Positions 1 through 8,292 of a stretch of DNA of 24,853 nt are shown piece after piece; the stretch's first letter is position 1, and each line of letters starts with the position of its first letter. Where the stretch lies: assembly GCA_900128395.1 (NCBI GenBank), contig LT649459.1, positions 1 through 24,853 on the forward strand, in the 5' to 3' direction. A program made the position numbers and the translations under genes. The notes under the pieces are model-generated. The model ran no database searches. It was not told the DNA's origin and worked only from the letters and a program-made list of their open reading frames with translations. The DNA comes from Stramenopiles sp. TOSAG23-2 (lineage: Eukaryota; Sar).

Positions 1-395
1 AAGGCAAAATTATTAGTCACGAAAAAAGCCAAAACTCGTTGCCAACTTCATACGGCACGATAATATTACAAATTAAAATAATAATGGATTTGTGTGGTCC
101 GGTGGTCCTGAAAAACATATACCAGATTAGAAAATATAGATTTAATGAGAACCGATGCAAATAGGGGAAATGGACATAGTAATATATACATTCGATGAGA
201 TATAGAAAAAGGAACGAATAAAAATAGTTATATTCACACATTATACATACATATATACATTTATTCTATTGTAATTAGAAGAAAAATTCGAATTAGCAAT
301 ATATATATATATACACACACATTCAAATTATAATAAATCAATTTTATAATTTATAAACAAAAAAAAAACACACACGCGCACACACAAAATAAAAT
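1..395. other. Non-coding 5' flank of pyruvate kinase
   Basis: AT-rich spacer with no credible gene. It holds a (TA)n tract near 299-313 and a CA-rich tract near 369-388 just before the pyruvate kinase ATG, so the right part is probably its 5' leader. A 74-codon minus-strand open frame here (17-241) is low complexity and hydrophobic, as expected by chance from this composition. I see no tRNA or other structured RNA. Confidence 0.6.
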
Positions 396-1919
396 ATGGC
401 AATTCATTTAAGAGGTAGTGGAATTACTTTGGATAAAATTGTAAAAAGGTCAACTGAACCTAGAAAAACAAACATTGTATGTACTATGGGTCCATCTTGC
501 TGGGATGTGGAGAAATTAGTCGAGCTTATTGATAGTGGTATGGGTATTGCACGTTTAAATTTTTCACATGGTAATCATGAATCACATGCACAAGTTATTA
601 AAAATTTACATAAAGCATTAAGGCAAAGGCCACGTGCACAAGTTGCTGTTATGTTGGATACCAAAGGTCCAGAAATACGTACAGGATTTTTTAGGAAAGA
701 TATTTTGGAAAATGGTGGTAAGATTCATTTAAAAGCTGGTCAAGATTTGGAAATTGTCACGGATTATGATTTTTTAGGCGATGAAAATACATTAGCATGT
801 TCGTATCCAAATTTACCACAATCATGCAAAGTTGGACAAATGGTATTAGCAGCAGATGGAACATTAGTTATGACAGTAAAAGAAGTGAAAGAAACATCGG
901 TAATTATGAAAGTCATGGGTGATGCAACCATTGGGGAACGTAAAAACATGAATTTGCCTGGCGTACCTGTTGATTTGCCAGTCGTTACGGAAAAAGATCG
1001 TAAAGATTTGATAGATTTTGGATTGGCACAACCAATTGATATGATTGCATTGTCTTTCACGCAAAAAGGTGCTGATATTGATGTAGTACGTGAAATTTTA
1101 GGTGAAGCAGGGGAACATATTAAAATTATCTGTAAAATTGAAAATCAAGAAGGTTTAGAAAATTTCAATGAAATTTTAGACAAAGCTGATGGTATCATGG
1201 TTGCAAGAGGTGATTTAGGAATGGAAATTCCACCTGAAAAAGTATTTTTAGCACAGAAAATGATGATCCGACGATGCAATATTGTTGGTAAACCATGTAT
1301 TACTGCTACGCAAATGCTTGAAAGTATGTGTAGCAATCCACGCCCAACACGTGCTGAATGTACTGATGTTGCCAATGCTGTTTTAGATGGCAGTGATTGT
1401 GTAATGTTAAGTGGGGAAACGGCTGGTGGAAAATATCCAGTACGTGCGGTTCAAATGATGGCGCATGTATGCCGTGAAGCTGAGATGTGTATTAATTACA
1501 GCTCCGTTTATCTTGCCGTACGTGGTTCAACGATGGAAGAAGTTGGTGCGATGAATACACCAGAAGCGATTGCATCATCTGCTGTGAAAACTGCTATGGA
1601 TATGAATGCGAAAATGTTAATTGTATTGACTGAATCTGGTAATACTGCAAGACTTGTCGCAAAATATCGTCCTGAACAACCTATATTAGTATTGACACCA
1701 AATCGACATGTTGCAAGGCAATCATGTGGTTTATTACGTGGTTGCACGGCACATGTTGTTGGTAGTATGATTGGTACAGATGGTATTTTATTACGTGCTG
1801 CTGAAATGGGTAAAGAATATGGTTATGTGAAAACAGGTGATGCCATTGTTGCTATTCATGGCATGTTGGAAGCAAGATCTGGTGCAACAAATATGTTGAA
1901 AGTATTGACGGTGCCATAA
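396..1919 (+). CDS. PK: Pyruvate kinase
   Basis: Catalyses phosphoenolpyruvate + ADP to pyruvate + ATP, the last step of glycolysis. The 507 residues match the usual length of cytosolic eukaryotic PK (about 500), and there is no targeting extension. Visible motifs are IARLNFSHG (51-59; R53 and the N55/S57 potassium ligands), LDTKGPEIRTG (87-97; D88/T89), CKIENQEG (246-253; catalytic K247, metal ligand E249), MVARGDLG (268-275) and ITATQMLES (302-310; T305). Domain B spans about 92-190 and the C-terminal domain starts near 365. E93 sits at the position that is Glu in potassium-dependent enzymes and Lys in potassium-independent ones, so K+ dependence is predicted. The C domain keeps an ESGNTAR loop like the effector-binding loop of animal and fungal enzymes; allostery is inference. 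The ATG at 396 follows a CA-rich leader, and AATAAA-like sequence overlaps and follows the TAA stop. The gene is tail-to-tail with the next one. Confidence 0.98.
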   Translation: MAIHLRGSGITLDKIVKRSTEPRKTNIVCTMGPSCWDVEKLVELIDSGMGIARLNFSHGNHESHAQVIKNLHKALRQRPRAQVAVMLDTKGPEIRTGFFRKDILENGGKIHLKAGQDLEIVTDYDFLGDENTLACSYPNLPQSCKVGQMVLAADGTLVMTVKEVKETSVIMKVMGDATIGERKNMNLPGVPVDLPVVTEKDRKDLIDFGLAQPIDMIALSFTQKGADIDVVREILGEAGEHIKIICKIENQEGLENFNEILDKADGIMVARGDLGMEIPPEKVFLAQKMMIRRCNIVGKPCITATQMLESMCSNPRPTRAECTDVANAVLDGSDCVMLSGETAGGKYPVRAVQMMAHVCREAEMCINYSSVYLAVRGSTMEEVGAMNTPEAIASSAVKTAMDMNAKMLIVLTESGNTARLVAKYRPEQPILVLTPNRHVARQSCGLLRGCTAHVVGSMIGTDGILLRAAEMGKEYGYVKTGDAIVAIHGMLEARSGATNMLKVLTVP

Positions 1920-2194
1920 TAAAATAAAATTGTTGAGATTTGGGGAAATAAAAAAAATAAAATTTTGAGAAATTTTGCGGGGGATGCCGAAGATTTGTAA
2001 GAGTTAAGAGAGGGGCAAGTGTTGTATTAAAATGTAATATATATTCTAGTATGTTTTGATACATGACGTACCAAAAGTAGGGTCTTCTATCTAGTGTTTG
2101 ATAAATGAAACATGTGAAAAAAATATCATATTCGAGGAGTATTAAATACGTATTTTATAATTCCCATTTTTTTTATTTTTTTATATTAATATAT

Positions 2195-2545
2195 TTATCG
2201 TCTATCGATCATTTTTGAAGAACGGAAAAATGTAGAATGTTGCTTTTGTTGAAATGTTTGATTTGAATTATTGTTATCTGGCCCACATATCCATCGATAA
2301 GGTGGTAAACATATCGGATATCCAAAAATTGGATCATCATAACATGTATATGTTTTATTACAACATGATCCTGGACCTTCTCCTGATGGTGATAAAATAC
2401 ATCTCAAACAATTTTGAAATGGACAACTTGGTGGTGATATAATAGTATCATTTTTCAAATTGGTTGCATTTGTAGACGAAACGACTAATATAATTAAAAC
2501 TGTACATAAATATATACATTTCTTTACTTGGCGATTATATTTCAT
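2195..2545 (-). CDS. Small secreted cysteine-rich protein, unknown function
   Basis: Family not recognised. The open frame extends upstream to 2608, but that codon is GTG; the first ATG in frame is at 2543-2545, giving 116 residues. It starts MKYNRQVKK followed by a hydrophobic run (about 10-22) and SSTNA, a clear signal peptide. The mature part has eight Cys (C41, C46, C49, C61, C62, C68, C79, C87), an even number containing an adjacent CC pair, and five N-glycosylation sequons (N26, N32, N63, N92, N95). A disulfide-bonded extracellular or vesicle-lumen mini-protein is likely. The C-C-CC-C-C order resembles cystine-knot folds, but spacing alone does not establish that. It lies tail-to-tail with pyruvate kinase (275 bp between stops) and head-to-head with the Ac45-like gene. 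Confidence 0.6.
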   Translation of the reverse strand: MKYNRQVKKCIYLCTVLIILVVSSTNATNLKNDTIISPPSCPFQNCLRCILSPSGEGPGSCCNKTYTCYDDPIFGYPICLPPYRWICGPDNNNSNQTFQQKQHSTFFRSSKMIDRR

Positions 2546-3274
2546 TGTATTAAATGAGATGATGATGATGAAAGCATATATTGTTTTCTTTCGTTTTCTA
2601 TCACTCACACACCGATTTTAACATATATATAGCTTGAACTTATCTGGACCATTTTCATGAATTTTTTGGTGTTATTTATTGTTCATTGTCTGTTCGATAT
2701 GGAACTTATATCGACGAAATATGACCATATTTTGTTATCTAATGCTGTGATGATATAAATTTTTAAAACAATAGTATATAATGCAATCATTATCACTGGA
2801 AAAAAATGGAAAAAGAAGTAACTTTACAAGGTGACGAACACACGAACACACACCCCCCTTGGCTTTTCGAGGAGGTGGGGAAGATTGGTCACTTTTCGTA
2901 GAAAAAGCCTCGATCCTTTTTTTTATAGAAAAAAATATATAATAATAAATATATACATATATATTAATATATGAATGTTTTCATCATTGTCATTCATCAA
3001 TAGAAGAAGTGTAGTATTTGTATTTTATACATTTGTAAATCTCTTTTTTTATACATATTATATATTATAAGAAGAATTATATAAAAAGATTAGTGGAGAT
3101 ATATATATAAATACGTACATATATATAAACACTGTGTATATTAGGAAATTTTTATATTACACATTTTAGAAAAATTAAATTATAATAGTTCTTCGAAGAA
3201 CAATCATCATATATATATAATATATATAAATATATACACACTATTTGTGAAATATATATATATATATATACATA
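2546..3274. other. Divergent intergenic region with a GC-rich structured island
   Basis: Spacer between two divergent genes, each predicted to encode a secretory-route protein. Most of it is A/T runs and (TA)n, densest at 3060-3274. The exception is about 2826-2924, described separately as a possible small RNA. No open frame here has coding character. Confidence 0.5.
2826..2924 (+). ncRNA. Candidate small structured RNA (speculative)
   Basis: An island of about 100 bp with clearly higher GC than its surroundings, ending in eight T's (2917-2924), the form of an RNA polymerase III stop on the plus strand. GGCTTTT (2861-2867) can pair with AAAAGCC (2903-2909). TCGAGG (2867-2872) can alternatively pair with CCTCGA (2908-2913). 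I do not recognise a tRNA, U6, 5S or SRP signature. GC islands in very AT-rich genomes are often non-coding RNA genes, which is the main reason for listing it. Confidence 0.2.
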
Positions 3275-4351
3275 ATGAGATCAACCATTCATTCTATTCT
3301 ATTCAACGTAATAGTATTATCGTTATTTATCTCATATGTAGTAGTTGCAATCAAAGTCGAAGATAGTAAAAGTAATAATAATCATAATCATAATATATGG
3401 TCCCCTGTACCTACTATATTTTGGACATTTGATAAGACAAATAAAGTAAATACAGTAACTGCACCTAAATATGAAAATGATATTTTATCAATGGATACTG
3501 TCGTTGAAAGGTTTAATACGCAGTTATTTAATAACAATGCAGCAAAGCATTTAATCATAGGCTTTTTATATGATAAATTGAACACACAAGAATTTTCTAA
3601 ATATATTGGTGCGTATCATACAAAAAATAGTAATAAAATTGGTGAGAAAATTATGAAAGAGGCAAAATCGACGTTGGTATTACCATATACTGAACGTCCA
3701 TCATCGATTGAAGCAGGTAATAATCAAATACCATTTTACGGTATGTTGCAAGCAAATGCTGAAGCGAAAGGGTGGTATGCACATGAACTTTCTGTAACAA
3801 GCTTGTTTACAAAAGCAGATTTAAATAAATTGTTAACAAAACATCAACGTGTTTATTTAACAATACGTATGCCATCATCATCATCAAGCGAAGAGAAATC
3901 GATTTCTTCTATGTATTCCAGTATATTCGCTATGTTGAAAGATGTTGGTCAATATTCCGCATTTATTACTGGGGAAACATCAGAAATGATTCCATTAAAC
4001 GTTGGAAAATCAATTTTAATAGATGATGATGACGAATCTTCTATTTTCGTGGAAATGGCTGAATTATCTGGACGAAGATCATTGGCAGATATGAATGAAA
4101 AAGCGGAAGTACCACAGAAAATAACTGCATATGTGCCAACAACCCCGGAAACAATGGCTGCTACATTGATTATGTTGTTTTTATTTTATGTTTTATGGGC
4201 AGCAATTGGATGTATGACAGCAATACCATCTGCACAAAAAATGTTCCAACAACCACCAGGACCAAAAGATGGAGATCCACAATATGCAAATACTGTTAAT
4301 GAAGGTAAAAGGTATTATCCATACAGAAATTTACCACAGAAAGAATATTAA
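3275..4351 (+). CDS. ATP6AP1: V-ATPase accessory subunit S1 (Ac45)-like type I membrane protein
   Basis: 358 residues: signal peptide (about 1-25), lumenal domain (26-288), one membrane span (about 292-316) and a cytoplasmic tail of about 40 residues ending NLPQKEY. The lumenal part follows the order of landmarks I know from animal Ac45: a VPxxxWxxD start (45-53), a KHLIIGFLYDKL strand (91-102) followed by EFSKYIGAY, then STLVLP (132-137), then YLTIRMPSSSSS (194-205) and a YSAFITGE segment (227-234). In the family, S1/Ac45 (and fungal Voa1/Big1) is part of or assists the Vo sector of the vacuolar proton pump; a role in V-ATPase assembly or acidification is inferred from that. No furin-type site stands out, although GRRSLAD (266-272) is a dibasic candidate near the membrane. 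The ATG follows a long TA leader. Confidence 0.72.
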   Translation: MRSTIHSILFNVIVLSLFISYVVVAIKVEDSKSNNNHNHNIWSPVPTIFWTFDKTNKVNTVTAPKYENDILSMDTVVERFNTQLFNNNAAKHLIIGFLYDKLNTQEFSKYIGAYHTKNSNKIGEKIMKEAKSTLVLPYTERPSSIEAGNNQIPFYGMLQANAEAKGWYAHELSVTSLFTKADLNKLLTKHQRVYLTIRMPSSSSSEEKSISSMYSSIFAMLKDVGQYSAFITGETSEMIPLNVGKSILIDDDDESSIFVEMAELSGRRSLADMNEKAEVPQKITAYVPTTPETMAATLIMLFLFYVLWAAIGCMTAIPSAQKMFQQPPGPKDGDPQYANTVNEGKRYYPYRNLPQKEY

Positions 4352-4697
4352 AAAAAGATGTGTGTGTGTGTGTGAATTGTTAGTAGTGAGAGAGAGGAAA
4401 ATGATTCTTGTGATATGAATACTATAACACATACGCGTCAAATATTTATGTACGGGTAGAAAGAAGAGTCGGTATATTACTAGCGAGTGGTACACCACGT
4501 GCACCAATTATTAAGAAAAAAAGATTTAAAACACCTAAAATATATGATACGAGTATTTATATTTAAAAAAAGATTAATATCATACTCGAATATTAAAATA
4601 CGAACCCTATAAAACAAAAAATACAGCCCACAAGGATCTTCTTTTTCTTCGTATTTTTTTCTAATTTTCTTTTTATTTTTAAAATTAAAAATACATG

Positions 4698-4752
4698 CAT
4701 GTATTTAAGATTTCACGAGTCAGGGTACGAAAACACCACATCACAGGCAACT
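4698..4752 (+). repeat. Left 55-bp direct repeat flanking the hydrolase gene
   Basis: Matches 8451-8505 in the same orientation at 51 of 55 positions, all substitutions. The shared core contains ACGAGTCAGGGTAC-like sequence, with one difference just after it, and ends CACAGGCAACT. Similarity also continues a few bases to the left (TACATG, one or two bases different). The pair encloses about 3.7 kb containing only the hydrolase gene. Confidence 0.85.
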
Positions 4753-4812
4753 ATTAAAACAAATAATCCAGGATCTTTTTCTCTATTTCTAATTTCTTTT
4801 TATAAAATCCAA

Positions 4813-5011
4813 GTTAGGGCCTAACTGTGGCGGCCAGCTGGGCCAGCCCAGCCAGCAGAATACTGGCAGACCGCAGACTATAATATTTCAACTATATATT
4901 CTAATTCGAACTTTAACTTTACCAGGCCAGCAGCCAGCAGATATAGCTATTAATAGCTATAATAATAACTGGCTAACCAGCTGGCCAGCTTAAGCTAGCT
5001 ATTAATAGCTA
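4813..5011. repeat. Cluster of nested palindromes, GC-rich and AT-rich
   Basis: Perfect or near-perfect palindromes are packed together: GTTAG-GGC-CTAAC (4813-4825); GCTGGG-CCAG-CCCAGC (4837-4852); a 20-bp palindrome TATAGCTATTAATAGCTATA (4942-4961); AGCTGGCCAGCT (4979-4990); AGCTTAAGCT (4987-4996); and TAGCTATTAATAGCTA (4996-5011), which repeats the core of the 20-bp one. GGCCAGC/GCTGGCC words recur throughout. The region could form cruciforms or RNA hairpins; no function is known to me. Confidence 0.75.
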
Positions 5012-5292
5012 ACTTTAACTTCTTTATTCTTGTTGGATAATAATAATAATAATAAAATATACCGTACTTTAGTTGAAACTTATTATTATTATACTAGTAA
5101 TAATTATTACTATTAATAATAATTATTAATTATTTCAAAAAATAATAATGTGGTATTATAATAATCAGAAATCAGAAGAGAGGTATATAATAATATAATA
5201 ATTTCATTAGCAGAATATATAATTCTAGAATAATAGTGCAATAATAAGAATAATAATTAAAAACATCAGCAGCCATATCAAAATATATTTAA

Positions 5293-8292
5293 ATGAAGGT
5301 ATGTCTGCTAACTTTAATAATTAGCTTAGTCATCCCGTCGCTTGCCTACGAACAGCCAACTTGTCGCGCGCATGAGGGAACTGTCCTCTCCTTCTGCAAT
5401 GGCTCTCCGTTCCGAAAATGGGGCGTAGGCCCCGAGGGTGAGGAGCAGGCAATCGCGAACTGCCAGTGGGCTGCTAATAGTCAAGAGTGCATACGCAACA
5501 CGACCGTTGTCCTCGATCCGTTCACGCTCCGCTCGATCGGCAGGGGTGCAAATGCCACCATCGATCGCATGCAGTGGTTTGGTGGGCACTGGAACATCTA
5601 CAAAAGCGGAATTCAATGGCGAGACGAGGATGTGGAGCTCTTCCACGACCGCTACCACGCGCACCCAGGCCGATCCTTCTACGTATCCTACCGCATGTCA
5701 CAATGCGTGGAGGATTCTGCTCGCCCGGGCTTTGTGGACGTGTCCTCGCTCATCGCCTCCTGTGCCAATGCGCGGCAGTGGAGTCAACTCGCCTGGCCCC
5801 TAGATGCAGTGGACATGATCGTCAGCTCCAAGCCTGACCAGCTGTATCCAAACTCCTGTGGCCATCGCAATGGCCAAGCTCCTAATGGCTTCATGCCAGG
5901 TTCGCACGCGGCGGCGGCTGAATTCTTTGCGCTTTATTACCAGCACTGCATGCCACCCACAGCGCAGAATCGGGTGTTCATGGAGGTCTCCAATGAGTGC
6001 GATGTTAAGACCTTCCCTACCGCGTGCAATTCGCCCTGGTCCGAAATGGTTAAGCTACATGCTGCGGTGGGCGACGCGATCCACAACGCATACGACAATG
6101 CGACAGCGTTGCCACGCCCCATTGTCTGTGGCCCAACCGAAGCTTTCCCCGAGTACCAACGAAAGGACTTCCGTACATGGCGCGCTGGCGGGCAGCTCTC
6201 CGAGTTTCTGGCAGGCACCGTCCGTAACTCGTCTATCGACTGCTTGAGCACACATATCTACTCGACATACCAGGTGACGGCCAATGCCACAGGGCGTGAT
6301 TCGAACACAGATCCGTTCAGCTCCAATTACGTCGCGCGCGAAGTAAATAATGTGGACGCCATTCTGGATATGCAGGAAGCAGGGATGACGGCAGAAGGGG
6401 CTGCGGCGGCAATACTCATTTCCGAGTATGGTGCGGCTTTCAAGGACAAACTACTCTACTACCACCCGGCGCACGATTTCTGGATCTTGCGTGCCGTGAA
6501 CACAATGTTGATGACATTTCTGGAGCGGCCGGATCGTATCCTGAAGGCGCTGCCCTTTATCGTAGATAAGGCTACGTGGCACGTGCAGGGCAGTCAAAAC
6601 AATGCCTCGCAGTCCTACCCACAGGCAATGTGGCGCAAAGTGAACAACGAGTGGCAGATTACACACCTGCACAAGTTCTATGGAATGTGGCGCGACTTCG
6701 GTGGGAAGCGCTTCCCCGCACGAAGCGACCATGCCCAGGTACAAGTACATGCGGCAGTGAGGCACGTAGCTGCACTTGCGAATTGGACGGTGGCAGTGAA
6801 TAATGCGGACCATCTTGTGCCTACGAGGGTGCATCTCGCCTGGCCCCTGCTACCCACAGGCGCCACCATCGTTGGTGTCAGCGTGCGAAGGTTGGCGTGG
6901 GACTCGGTGGAAGAAATACCCACGATGACGGATACTCATGAAGAACAGAGTGTGTTGCCGACGATACTCTTGCTTGCCCCCGCCGAGCTTGCTCTCGTAA
7001 CCGTGCACGTTGAGGCGGCAGCAGCAGCAGTGCTTGCCGCGACTAAGCGCATTAACACGCTCACGTTTCCCAGCCCACAGCAACTTGTACCGCTGCCCAC
7101 CACGGCAGCCGCCGCCAACAACGTTCCCTTCCGCTTCCTCGGGGTGCTCGCAGGCGGTGCCACGCCCCTTAGTGTTCGCGTCAGTCTGGGTGGGCCGGCT
7201 GAAAACCGCACTGCCATCCTCATGAAGCTTAACATCGTAGTGAACGGCGTGGCTTGTGTTGTCGATCCTACGCAGCATATCGGAGGTCAGCAGCATAAAT
7301 CGCCGCAATTGGGTTCCTTTTTTGGAGGTTTGGAGGTGCTGGTGCCAATAACCGCAGTGACGCGAGGCCCAAGGCCGGGATTTGATGCAATCGTGAAGGT
7401 GTGGTCCAACATGGCGGTAGATTTGGAAGGCGATCCTGTGGTGGTGAGTACGGTGGCACTGTTGGTAGAGAACACGACAACAATCACGACGTTCACCACA
7501 TCAACAGAGCTACCTACCACTACGTCGCCAAGTGTTAGTAAGACCACATCAACACCAGCGCAGCCCAGTATTAGTACCACCACATCATCAAGTATTATTA
7601 GTAGTACCACATCAACATCCGAGCCATCCAGTAATTCTACCGCATCATCAAGTATAAGTACCACCACCACGTCATCAAGTATTATTAGTAGTACCACATC
7701 AACATCCGAGCCATCCAGTAGTTCTACCGCGCCATCCAGTAGTTCTACCGCATCATCAAGTATAAGTACCACCACCACGTCATCAAGTATTATTAGTAGT
7801 ACCACATCAACATCCGAGCCATCCAGTAGTTCTACCGCGCCATCCAGTAGTTCTACCGCATCATCAAGTATAAGTACCACCACCACGTCATCAAGTATTA
7901 TTAGTAGTACCACATCAACACCAGAGCCATCCAGTACAAGTACCACCACATCAATACCAAAAACTAGTACACCAAACCCGTCAAGCATTACACCCGTGCC
8001 GTCAAGTGACGCTATTATTACGACATCTAAAGGAAACGTACAAAACACCACTGTTGTTTCTGTGAAAGATTCTAATACACTATTTTTATGGATTTTCATT
8101 AGTGTGATCGGTGTGATACTTGTTGTAGTGTGCTGTTGTGGATTTTTGACCTTACGAGGAATAGATAGAAGACCCGATCATATACATAAAAACTTGAATA
8201 GCTGGAAAATGTTAACACCTGTTGAGCAGAGTGGCAGTAATGCATACAGAGATGGCCGAGGGGTAGAACTGGGGACATATCATAAATCATAA
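5293..8292 (+). CDS. Membrane-anchored clan GH-A-like glycoside hydrolase with Ser/Thr stalk
   Basis: 999 residues: signal peptide (1-18, ending PSLA), a catalytic region (about 20-480), a beta-rich region (about 480-725), a Ser/Thr-rich stalk (about 727-920), a membrane span (about 930-952, with CCC at 947-949) and a 47-residue cytoplasmic tail. The EVSNE segment (231-235) looks like the strand-4 Asn-Glu acid/base motif of clan GH-A (E235), and LISEYG (375-380) looks like the strand-7 nucleophile (E378); the 143-residue spacing suits a TIM barrel. The layout recalls GH86 agarase/porphyranase enzymes, but I am not certain of the family. Cys residues and many N-glycosylation sequons fit an extracellular enzyme, probably acting on a cell-wall or algal polysaccharide (inference). 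From 5293 to about 7560 the gene is far more GC-rich than its neighbours; the stalk end and tail are AT-rich like host genes. This suggests transfer or a fusion. Confidence 0.65.
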   Translation: MKVCLLTLIISLVIPSLAYEQPTCRAHEGTVLSFCNGSPFRKWGVGPEGEEQAIANCQWAANSQECIRNTTVVLDPFTLRSIGRGANATIDRMQWFGGHWNIYKSGIQWRDEDVELFHDRYHAHPGRSFYVSYRMSQCVEDSARPGFVDVSSLIASCANARQWSQLAWPLDAVDMIVSSKPDQLYPNSCGHRNGQAPNGFMPGSHAAAAEFFALYYQHCMPPTAQNRVFMEVSNECDVKTFPTACNSPWSEMVKLHAAVGDAIHNAYDNATALPRPIVCGPTEAFPEYQRKDFRTWRAGGQLSEFLAGTVRNSSIDCLSTHIYSTYQVTANATGRDSNTDPFSSNYVAREVNNVDAILDMQEAGMTAEGAAAAILISEYGAAFKDKLLYYHPAHDFWILRAVNTMLMTFLERPDRILKALPFIVDKATWHVQGSQNNASQSYPQAMWRKVNNEWQITHLHKFYGMWRDFGGKRFPARSDHAQVQVHAAVRHVAALANWTVAVNNADHLVPTRVHLAWPLLPTGATIVGVSVRRLAWDSVEEIPTMTDTHEEQSVLPTILLLAPAELALVTVHVEAAAAAVLAATKRINTLTFPSPQQLVPLPTTAAAANNVPFRFLGVLAGGATPLSVRVSLGGPAENRTAILMKLNIVVNGVACVVDPTQHIGGQQHKSPQLGSFFGGLEVLVPITAVTRGPRPGFDAIVKVWSNMAVDLEGDPVVVSTVALLVENTTTITTFTTSTELPTTTSPSVSKTTSTPAQPSISTTTSSSIISSTTSTSEPSSNSTASSSISTTTTSSSIISSTTSTSEPSSSSTAPSSSSTASSSISTTTTSSSIISSTTSTSEPSSSSTAPSSSSTASSSISTTTTSSSIISSTTSTPEPSSTSTTTSIPKTSTPNPSSITPVPSSDAIITTSKGNVQNTTVVSVKDSNTLFLWIFISVIGVILVVVCCCGFLTLRGIDRRPDHIHKNLNSWKMLTPVEQSGSNAYRDGRGVELGTYHKS
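7585..7935 (+). repeat. In-frame 108-bp minisatellite coding the Ser/Thr stalk
   Basis: Four tandem units begin at 7585 (87 bp, lacking a PSSSSTA block), 7672 (108 bp), 7780 (108 bp) and 7888 (partial). The second and third are identical base for base, which points to recent duplication or ongoing conversion. Each full unit encodes 36 residues rich in Ser and Thr with one SEP or PEP. All unit lengths are multiples of three, so copy number can vary without breaking the frame. Such stalks are usually heavily O-glycosylated and hold an ectodomain away from the membrane. Confidence 0.92.

Larger units (their letters stand above)
4352..5292. other. Repeat-rich spacer upstream of the glycoside hydrolase gene
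   Basis: Left to right: a (TG)n tract right after the Ac45-like stop; ATACGAGTAT at 4547-4556; the left copy of a 55-bp direct repeat (4698-4752); a GC-rich palindrome cluster (4813-5011); and AT-rich complementary runs (ATAATAATA near 5040 against TTATTATTA near 5082) leading to the hydrolase start. A 44-codon stretch without ATG around 4414-4560 reads smoothly but matches nothing I know. No other gene is supported. Confidence 0.6.

Noticed and set aside
17-241. 74-codon minus-strand frame at the left edge
   Set aside because: Tyr/Phe/Leu-rich low complexity, as expected from AT-rich DNA; no motif.
4414-4560. 44-codon smooth reading stretch after the Ac45-like gene (contains ILLASGTPRAPIIKKK)
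   Set aside because: No ATG start, no homologue I recognise, and it lies in a 3' flank; it could be a gene remnant but support is too thin.
5299-5324. A 26-nt mini-intron in the hydrolase gene: GTATGT, TGCTAAC and TTAG occur in perfect yeast-like order right after the second codon
   Set aside because: Removing 26 nt breaks the frame, whereas the unspliced sequence reads straight through as a good signal peptide into the catalytic domain. The match is probably coincidence.
7287-8099. 270-codon antisense open frame opposite the Ser/Thr stalk, with repeated Asp/Val/Leu units
   Set aside because: It is the mirror of the TCA/AGT/ACC-rich repeat codons; it has no domain and its repeats simply copy the minisatellite.
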